A stretch of DNA of 10,786 nt from CAG-390 sp045541375. Its GTDB lineage: Bacteria > Bacillota > Clostridia > Oscillospirales > CAG-272. How positions within the stretch are numbered: position 1 is the first letter of the stretch; each line of letters opens with the position of its first letter. This document shows, piece by piece, positions 6,486 to 10,786 of the stretch. Made by a program: the position numbers and the translations under genes. The DNA lies in contig JAZQJB010000099.1 in the NCBI GenBank assembly GCA_045541375.1, forward strand, positions 1 to 10,786, given 5' to 3'. Under the pieces are notes generated by a model, which saw nothing but the letters and a program-made list of their open reading frames with translations, did not search any database and was not told where the DNA came from.

Positions 6486-7366
6486 CAGTTGGCACCTCCC
6501 TTCACGATAAGAGAGAATCCGTTCTCGCTCTTTGAGCCGAGCTGACCGATGCCGTCCGCGTAAAACGCGCCCTCGGCACGGATCGCAGCGGCGCTCACAG
6601 CACCGTACTCATACATAAGCGAAGCAAGCTCGGAATATGTGATACCCGAGGGATAGAACCCGCGGTCGTTTGCAAAAATGAGGATCAGCGATCCGTCAGC
6701 CGCCTGACCGATAGCGGCGCGCGAGGAATAACCGCCGCCGAGAGAATCTTCGGGAGATCCGCCCGCGATAAGCACGCGATCGACCGAAATGCCCCAAAGG
6801 TAGCCCGAATTTGCCGCCTCATAGAGCGTTTTTGCGCCAATATCAAGCACTCCGTCATCGCCCATCGCGCAGAAGCAATAGATCTCGCCATCGTCGCCGC
6901 GATAGGAAATATAGTCGCCAATGATAAAGGCATCAACGTCGCCGGTAAGACCGAAGGCGTATTTTGCATCGGCAACGCCGTCGTTTTTCTTGCCGAGAGC
7001 CACGGCATCGGGTGAGATTCCCGTAATGACAACGGCATCCCAAGCGGAAGACGCGTCATTTATATAATGAAGCTTTGTTTGATAATTCTCCGAGATGCTG
7101 ATCTCGCCGTCTTTCTGCGCGGGTGGCATATAGAAGAGCGAGCCCTCAAGCTCATCGGCACTGTAAAAGAGCCCCGCAAGAGGAAAACGCTTTTCGGCAA
7201 AAGTGGCGCAAAGACGCTCGGATTCCGACTTTGCGGGTCCCTTGGCAACGACAAAGGCGGCGCCCGCAAGAGCCCCGAGAAGTATGACGGCTGTAAGAAG
7301 GATCACAAGCGCGATCGCAAGCAATGCCTTACCCGTTTTTTTCTTCCTTTTGATAACCTTTGACAT
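6485..7366 (-). CDS. Membrane-anchored NAGPA-like (phosphodiester glycosidase-like) protein lacking the usual LDGG motif
   Basis: A 293-residue protein with a basic cytoplasmic start (MSKVIKRKKKTGK), a membrane segment (about 14-41) and an outside domain. Its C-terminal half follows the pattern of the NAGPA / phosphodiester glycosidase family: SSRAAIGQAADGSLILIF (214-231) for the family's PRTAIGQ-type strand, NDRG (233-236), then ITYSELASLMYEYGAVSAA (242-260). Where typical members have NLDGGGS, this protein has IRAEGAF (262-268), so catalysis is doubtful. The start at 7366 is supported by GGAGGA just upstream; an in-frame ATG at 7426 overlaps the -35 box of the promoter at 7398-7426 and cannot be used. 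It leads a two-gene operon and overlaps the next start by one base. Enzymes of this family cleave sugar-phosphodiester links; here a binding or structural role is equally possible. Confidence 0.78.
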   Translation of the reverse strand: MSKVIKRKKKTGKALLAIALVILLTAVILLGALAGAAFVVAKGPAKSESERLCATFAEKRFPLAGLFYSADELEGSLFYMPPAQKDGEISISENYQTKLHYINDASSAWDAVVITGISPDAVALGKKNDGVADAKYAFGLTGDVDAFIIGDYISYRGDDGEIYCFCAMGDDGVLDIGAKTLYEAANSGYLWGISVDRVLIAGGSPEDSLGGGYSSRAAIGQAADGSLILIFANDRGFYPSGITYSELASLMYEYGAVSAAAIRAEGAFYADGIGQLGSKSENGFSLIVKGGAN

Positions 7367-7397
7367 ATAGTCCTCCGAGCATATTATACTATTATAT

Positions 7398-7426
7398 ATT
7401 TTACAACAAAATAAGACAAAAGTCAA
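7398..7426 (-). promoter_or_regulatory. Sigma-A type promoter of the NAGPA-like operon
   Basis: On the minus strand TTGACT (7426-7421), a 17-base spacer and TAAAAT (7403-7398). Both hexamers and the spacing equal those of the promoter at 4458-4486, though the spacers differ and this one lacks the extended -10. Transcription should begin near 7391, about 25 bases before the ATG at 7366. It begins 13 bases past the preceding terminator hairpin. Confidence 0.8.
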
Positions 7427-7431
7427 TATAT

Positions 7432-7465
7432 TTGCAAAAATAACGGCTGATCACTCAGCCGTTAT
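7432..7465 (-). terminator. Intrinsic terminator embedded in the end of the 348-residue protein gene
   Basis: On the minus strand ATAACGGCTGA (7465-7455) and TCAGCCGTTAT (7450-7440) form a perfect 11-base stem with loop GTGA, followed by TTTTTGCAAA. The upstream arm encodes the last codons of the gene (ITAE), and its TGA stop (7453-7451) sits in the loop. Confidence 0.85.
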
Positions 7466-8497
7466 CTCTTCGGTAATATTTTCTTCCTTTGGCATAAGGA
7501 TGCCAAGTGCTGTCATCACGTTATCCGCGCCCGCATTCATAGCCGCGCGCGTTTGGGATTCGCAATCGGGGTTCTCACCGCATCCGAGGAGAACTCGGAC
7601 AGAAAACTCACGGCAGATCGCGCGCGTTCTCGAAACTCGGTCTGTTATCAGCGCTTCCGCTGTCATAAGGGCAGGAACTGTCGAGGATCGAAGATCAAGC
7701 GCGAGGAAGCCGCACCTCTTTGCGATCTCGGCAAGCTCATTTTGCGCTTCAGGGGCAATGAAAAAATCGAAGGGGAGCGCGAGTCCGACGGCAGTACCTC
7801 TGCCTTTCTGCTCGTAAATATCCGAAATGAAGGAAATACCTTCCTCGATCTCATATTCGAAGCCGACAAGGATTATCTCTTCGACTCCCGAATCTATAAG
7901 CTCGCAGATCAGAGCGATCTCGTAGGCGCGCATAATTTCGCGGCTTTGTGCCTGACGGCGGAGGTGATCGATCTCAAAAACGCCGCAGATCGGCTTTCTC
8001 TCGCCAAAATAAGTCTTTATTTCAGCAATGCCTTCTTCAAGCGAAGTTTCCCCAACCACGTCAATGCCGTATTCAAGGCTGATCGGCGAAGAGTACGCAA
8101 GAAGCATCTCGCCGCTTTCCTTGTTTTTTTCGCGCAAAGTGAGCGAAAGAGAATCGAATCTTATGGGTTCTTCGGGCACTGAAGTATCTTCCTCTGCGGT
8201 TTGTTCCTGCGTTTCGGTTTCATCGGGAGCGAACTCGCCGCCGAAGTATATTCCCATAGCAATGACCTCGCCCGGCGCGTTTGCGTAGTAGATCTCTTCC
8301 TCTGTGGTCGAGGGCTCGGTAGTGTCCTCGATCACCGCCTCTGCAAGTCCGCGCAGATGGTTGCCGAGCATTACCGCAAACACAAAAAGGATGAGCGCTG
8401 TGCAAACAAAAATGACCGCAAGCTTTCCGCCCTTACCCATCGGGGTGTGATGACGGCTTCTGAAGGCCCTGCGCCTTCCGCCGCTGACTGTACTCAT
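7451..8497 (-). CDS. Membrane-anchored protein with an acidic linker and a likely alpha/beta barrel domain, function unknown
   Basis: A 348-residue protein I do not recognise. It has a basic cytoplasmic N-terminus (GGRRRAFRSRHH), one membrane segment (about 26-44) and an acidic, Thr/Glu/Pro-rich linker (57-68 and 90-112). The rest (about 113-335) alternates strands and helices: LTLREKNK, PICGVFEI, ALICELIDSGVEEIILVGF, GTAVGLALPFDF, CGFLALDLRSS, VRVLLGCG and AAMNAGADNVMTAL. That rhythm, and a last GADNVMT strand like those of barrel phosphodiesterases and glycoside hydrolases, suggests a TIM-like barrel outside the membrane. No catalytic pair can be named with confidence. Its ATG follows the TAA of the lipoprotein gene with no base between them, and the operon ends in a terminator that overlaps its own 3' end. 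A role with the neighbouring foldase-like lipoprotein is plausible from co-transcription only. Confidence 0.75.
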   Translation of the reverse strand: MSTVSGGRRRAFRSRHHTPMGKGGKLAVIFVCTALILFVFAVMLGNHLRGLAEAVIEDTTEPSTTEEEIYYANAPGEVIAMGIYFGGEFAPDETETQEQTAEEDTSVPEEPIRFDSLSLTLREKNKESGEMLLAYSSPISLEYGIDVVGETSLEEGIAEIKTYFGERKPICGVFEIDHLRRQAQSREIMRAYEIALICELIDSGVEEIILVGFEYEIEEGISFISDIYEQKGRGTAVGLALPFDFFIAPEAQNELAEIAKRCGFLALDLRSSTVPALMTAEALITDRVSRTRAICREFSVRVLLGCGENPDCESQTRAAMNAGADNVMTALGILMPKEENITEEITAE

Positions 8498-9538
8498 TTA
8501 TTCTATCTCCAGAATATTGATCGACTTTCCGTAATCGTTAAGCGTGAACTCAAGGCTTTCCTTATAGGAAGCAAGGATCTTGTTGAACTCGGAGCCGAGA
8601 ACGTCATCCTTGAAGGCGTCATAATTCTGATTGATATAATCGGCTTCGGGCTCAAGGCGAAGAATGATATAATAGCCATCTCCGGTTTCAATGACTTCGC
8701 TGAGTTCGTTTATGCGAAGATCGAACGCCGCAAGCTCATATTCGTTACCGTAATCGGAGGTATATCTTGCGAAATACTTGCCGTGGGTGGTGGTCATGGT
8801 GTAATCGGCGCAATGGATGCCCTTGAGCATTATCATCTCAAGCTCCTTGTTATCGCTTGCCGCAAGCTGTGCCCGCAGATCCTTCGCCTTTGCGAGATTT
8901 TCCTCGCTCACGCCCTTGATGAAGATGTGATTGGTGCGAAGGAAATCATCCGACTTAAAATATTCGCTGATATATTCATCGCTGCTTTCAATTTCGCCCA
9001 GGTCGCGCACGAGGATATAGAAAAGCTCGTTTGCGCATGTCTCTGCGGCGCTGTAAAAGCGGAAAAGATTGTCGGTCAGATACTGCGAAGCGAGCATCTC
9101 TTTATACTTCTTGAAGCTGCCGAGCTCGTCAACGACAAGTTCAACGTTCTCCTGAACCGCCTCAAGTATCGGCTTTTCGTTCATCATAAGCTCAGCACCG
9201 CCGCCGACGTAATAATAATCCGCCATTGCTTGAACGGCATAGTAATCGCTGACCATCTTTTCGCTGACCTGTGCCCAAAGCTCATCCTTGTAGCTTTCTG
9301 CTTTAGCGGGATCGGTCCAGATGTCCTCGCCGTATTTCAGAGCCATATCGTGCTTGAAGTTAAGAACAAGATAGCGAAGCTCCTCGTATCTCACCTCGTA
9401 TTTTCCGATATTGCCGATAACTTTAGCTTCCTGTTCCGTGCTCTTGATCGGCTTGACGCCGCAAGATGTGAGGATCGCAGAAAGGCAAATAAGCAAAGCA
9501 AGCGCAAGTGAAAGACGCTTTATAACCTTGAAGTTCAT
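8498..9538 (-). CDS. Lipoprotein of the PrsA/SurA (parvulin-type foldase) kind
   Basis: A 346-residue lipoprotein: a basic start, a hydrophobic core and the lipobox LTSC, with Cys-26 as the lipidated residue, so it is anchored on the outer face of the membrane. A helical part (about 40-195) resembles the N-terminal chaperone domain of SurA/PrsA proteins. Residues 199-297 resemble a parvulin peptidyl-prolyl isomerase: RTNHIFIKG (201-209) stands for the family's ASHIL strand and AAFDLRINELSEVIETGDGYYIILRLE (270-296, in two pieces here: AAFDLRINELSEV and IETGDGYYIILRLE) for its AFxLxxGExSxPVxTxxGYHII end. The usual GGDLG loop and the His of GYHII are changed, so isomerase activity is uncertain while a chaperone role remains likely. 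AGGAG lies six bases before the ATG. It is the first gene of a two-gene operon facing hprK. PrsA proteins help exported proteins fold; the many exported proteins nearby fit that role, by inference. Confidence 0.8.
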   Translation of the reverse strand: MNFKVIKRLSLALALLICLSAILTSCGVKPIKSTEQEAKVIGNIGKYEVRYEELRYLVLNFKHDMALKYGEDIWTDPAKAESYKDELWAQVSEKMVSDYYAVQAMADYYYVGGGAELMMNEKPILEAVQENVELVVDELGSFKKYKEMLASQYLTDNLFRFYSAAETCANELFYILVRDLGEIESSDEYISEYFKSDDFLRTNHIFIKGVSEENLAKAKDLRAQLAASDNKELEMIMLKGIHCADYTMTTTHGKYFARYTSDYGNEYELAAFDLRINELSEVIETGDGYYIILRLEPEADYINQNYDAFKDDVLGSEFNKILASYKESLEFTLNDYGKSINILEIE

Positions 9539-9571
9539 ATTATTCTCCTATTGTATATAATAATTCAATTA

Positions 9572-9600
9572 ATGATACCACATTTTTGTTACTCCAATAT
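9572..9600 (-). promoter_or_regulatory. Possible extended -10 promoter of the foldase / barrel operon
   Basis: On the minus strand TGGTATCAT gives an extended -10 (TGn) with TATCAT at 9577-9572, five of six positions matching TATAAT. No good -35 box lies 16 to 18 bases upstream (TTGGAG is only 14 away), so this is a weak call. Transcription would start near 9565. The dyad at 9597-9620 touches the -35 region. Confidence 0.4.
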
Positions 9601-9620
9601 GAATATTTGAAAATTCATAT
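9597..9620. promoter_or_regulatory. Perfect 8-base dyad, candidate operator between the divergent units
   Basis: ATATGAAT (9597-9604) and ATTCATAT (9613-9620) are exact inverted repeats around eight bases. The dyad overlaps the -35 region of the leftward operon and lies about 55-78 bases upstream of the hprK transcription start. No T tract follows on either strand, so a protein-binding site is more likely than a terminator. Its A/T richness means chance cannot be excluded. Confidence 0.45.
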
Positions 9621-9639
9621 AAAAATTTGCAAAAACCAT

Positions 9640-9668
9640 TTGCAACCGAGGCAATTATATGATATACT
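9640..9668 (+). promoter_or_regulatory. Sigma-A type promoter of hprK with extended -10
   Basis: TTGCAA (9640-9645), a 17-base spacer and TATACT (9663-9668), with TGA directly before the -10 box (extended -10). Transcription should begin near 9675, about 25 bases before the ATG at 9701. TTTGCAA occurs twice, at 9626-9632 and 9639-9645, the second copy covering the -35 box. Confidence 0.78.
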
Positions 9669-9700
9669 ATATATAATAAAAATCAAAGAGGACGTTTATC

Positions 9701-10636
9701 ATGGAAGAAAAGAACAGAATATCGCTCTCGGCTCTTATCAAGGAATTCAAGCTTAAAGAAATATACCTTCCCCGCCCTGCGGAGGAGATCTTCGTCACCG
9801 CGCCCGAGGTCGACCGCCCCGGACTTGCGCTTTCGGGTTTTCTCGATATTTTTGAGGAATCGCGTATACAGCTCATCGGCAATGCCGAGTACAGCTATAT
9901 TTCAAATATGAGCGAAAGCCAGCGCGACGCCCGCATCCGCAATTTTGTGGCAAAGAAGCCCGTTGTCATCCTCTATACCTCGGGACTTGAAGCATTCCCC
10001 GAGATGATCAAATACTGTGAAGAATACGAAGTTCCGCTTCTTTCGACAGAGGAGCTGACCTCCGCGACCATGGCGGCGCTCTTCGCCTCGCTCAACGTGC
10101 ATCTCGCGCCCTGCATCACACGCCACGGCGTACTCGTTGAGGTCTACGGCGAGGGTATTCTCATCCTCGGCGACAGCGGAGTCGGTAAATCCGAAACCGC
10201 GATCGAGCTTGTAAAGAGAGGCCACCGCCTCATCGCGGACGACGCCGTTGAGATCAAGCGAGTATCGAAAAAGGCTCTCGTCGGCTCTGCGCCCGAGATC
10301 CTGCGCCACTACGTTGAGCTTCGCGGCATCGGCATCATCGACGTCAAGCGCCTTTACGGTATCAGCGCGGTCAAGGACACCGAAAAGCTCGACCTTGTCA
10401 TCAATCTCGAGTCCTGGGTTCAGGGCAAGATGTATGACCGCCTCGGTCTTGACGACCAGACCGTCAACATTCTCGGCATCGAGCTGCCCTCGCTGACCAT
10501 CCCCGTCCGTCCCGGACGAAACCTTGCCATCATCCTTGAGATCGCGGCGATGAACAACCGCCAGAAGAAGATGGGATACAACACCGCCGAGGAGTTTAAT
10601 AAGAGACTTATGGCGATGATGGGGATTGAAGAGTGA
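9701..10636 (+). CDS. hprK: HPr kinase/phosphorylase (bifunctional HPr(Ser) kinase)
   Basis: A complete 311-residue protein, the usual length. It phosphorylates Ser-46 of the phosphotransferase protein HPr, and of Crh where present, using ATP or pyrophosphate, and reverses this with phosphate. P-Ser-HPr is the corepressor of CcpA in carbon catabolite control. Seen in the sequence: an N-terminal domain (about 1-130), RHGVLVEVYG with catalytic His-142, the Walker A loop GDSGVGKS (157-164), the acidic pair DD (180-181), the family signature region ELRGIGIIDVKRLYGI (206-221) and the C-terminal loop IPVRPGRNLA (267-276). All key residues are present, so it should be active. AGAGG precedes the ATG at 9701. 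It is alone in its unit here: its own promoter lies upstream and a strong terminator at 10669-10708 follows. Identification is firm. Confidence 0.98.
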   Translation: MEEKNRISLSALIKEFKLKEIYLPRPAEEIFVTAPEVDRPGLALSGFLDIFEESRIQLIGNAEYSYISNMSESQRDARIRNFVAKKPVVILYTSGLEAFPEMIKYCEEYEVPLLSTEELTSATMAALFASLNVHLAPCITRHGVLVEVYGEGILILGDSGVGKSETAIELVKRGHRLIADDAVEIKRVSKKALVGSAPEILRHYVELRGIGIIDVKRLYGISAVKDTEKLDLVINLESWVQGKMYDRLGLDDQTVNILGIELPSLTIPVRPGRNLAIILEIAAMNNRQKKMGYNTAEEFNKRLMAMMGIEE

Positions 10637-10666
10637 TAAGTGTAAAGTGAAAAGTGAAAAGTTATG
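10632..10666 (+). repeat. Tandem AGTGNNN heptamers spanning the hprK stop codon
   Basis: Reads AGTGATA, AGTGTAA, AGTGAAA, AGTGAAA and a decayed fifth unit AGTTATG, all in exact seven-base register. The hprK TGA (10634-10636) occupies bases 3 to 5 of the first unit. The array fills the space between the stop codon and the terminator. It matches in period, consensus and phase the array at 4577-4604. Confidence 0.85.
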
Positions 10667-10668
10667 GT

Positions 10669-10708
10669 AAATTTCCGCCCGAATCGGGCGGAAATTTTCA
10701 TTTTTATT
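10669..10708 (+). terminator. Intrinsic terminator of hprK
   Basis: AAATTTCCGCCC (10669-10680) pairs perfectly with GGGCGGAAATTT (10686-10697) around the loop GAATC, followed by TCATTTTTATT. The 12-base stem has a GC-rich core and a T-rich tail, as expected for strong factor-independent termination. Confidence 0.92.
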
Positions 10709-10728
10709 AAAAAGGATGAAGTTTTGAT

Positions 10729-10786
10729 CGAACTTTTTCAAAAGTTCGCGAATTCTTAAGGCAGCGCCTTAAGTCGCGCTCCGCAG
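10729..10786. repeat. Hairpin-rich intergenic element, cut by the window end
   Basis: Two perfect hairpins lie in a row: CGAACTTTT (10729-10737) with AAAAGTTCG (10740-10748), and CTTAAGGC (10755-10762) with GCCTTAAG (10766-10773) around AGC. The last bases, GCGCTCCGCAG, look like the left half of a third hairpin whose partner would begin beyond base 10786. From memory, similar hairpin clusters with GATCGA...TTTTTCAAAA and a CTCCGCAG motif are scattered between genes in many Clostridia. This would be an incomplete copy of such a dispersed non-coding repeat. Confidence 0.55.

Noticed and set aside
7364..7426. Longer start at 7426 for the NAGPA-like gene
   Set aside because: That ATG overlaps the -35 box of the gene's own promoter; the ATG at 7366 has GGAGGA before it and begins a typical basic, membrane-spanning N-terminus.
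8201..9511. A 436-codon open frame on the plus strand opposite the lipoprotein gene and the start of the barrel gene
   Set aside because: It is antisense to a well-supported lipoprotein with lipobox, ribosome site and parvulin motifs, has no ribosome site of note, and its protein resembles nothing; a shadow of codon bias.
10669..10697. hprK 3' hairpin as a riboswitch or attachment site
   Set aside because: Short perfect GC-cored stem, 5-base loop and T-rich tail directly after a gene fully explain it as a terminator.
9902..10741. A 279-codon open frame on the minus strand opposite hprK
   Set aside because: Antisense to a textbook hprK; its start would lie inside the hairpin region past the terminator and its residues match no family.

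Overview
The window looks like a chromosomal segment of a low-to-mid GC Gram-positive bacterium, most likely a member of the Clostridia (Bacillota). The grounds are a complete HPr kinase/phosphorylase gene, sigma-A type promoters with 17-base spacers, strong Shine-Dalgarno sites, intrinsic terminators with T tracts, and two exported proteins ending in sortase-type APxTG signals. The lineage is inferred; no rRNA or other marker is present. No tRNA, rRNA, CRISPR array, insertion sequence or phage gene was seen.

Seven genes lie on the minus strand and one on the plus strand. From right to left on the minus strand: (A) 9538-7451, a lipoprotein of the PrsA/parvulin foldase type abutting a membrane-anchored protein with a likely alpha/beta barrel; (B) 7366-4593, a membrane-anchored NAGPA-like (phosphodiester glycosidase-like) protein that overlaps by one base a large single-pass membrane protein with three repeated beta units and a C-terminal NTF2-like domain; (C) 4406-996, two tandem paralogous exported proteins built from two and three copies of one repeated domain that resembles the IseA family, each with a signal peptide and an APxTG anchor; (D) 827-27, a Gfo/Idh/MocA oxidoreductase that seems to lack its C-terminal end. 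Operons B, C and D each have a readable promoter, and operons A, B and C each end in a hairpin terminator. The boundaries are very compact: in two cases the next promoter begins inside or directly after the preceding terminator. hprK (9701-10636, plus) diverges from operon A across a 162-base intergenic region that holds its promoter, a perfect dyad and a duplicated TTTGCAA.

Operons A to C encode mainly extracytoplasmic proteins (foldase-like, membrane-anchored, wall-anchored), so the segment reads as a cell-envelope region. That the genes work together is inference from proximity only. The items most worth following up are the five-copy repeated domain shared by the two wall-anchored proteins, AGTGNNN heptamer arrays that contain the stop codons of two unrelated genes in the same phase, the merged terminator/promoter at 4458-4509, and a hairpin-rich element after hprK that is cut by the window end.
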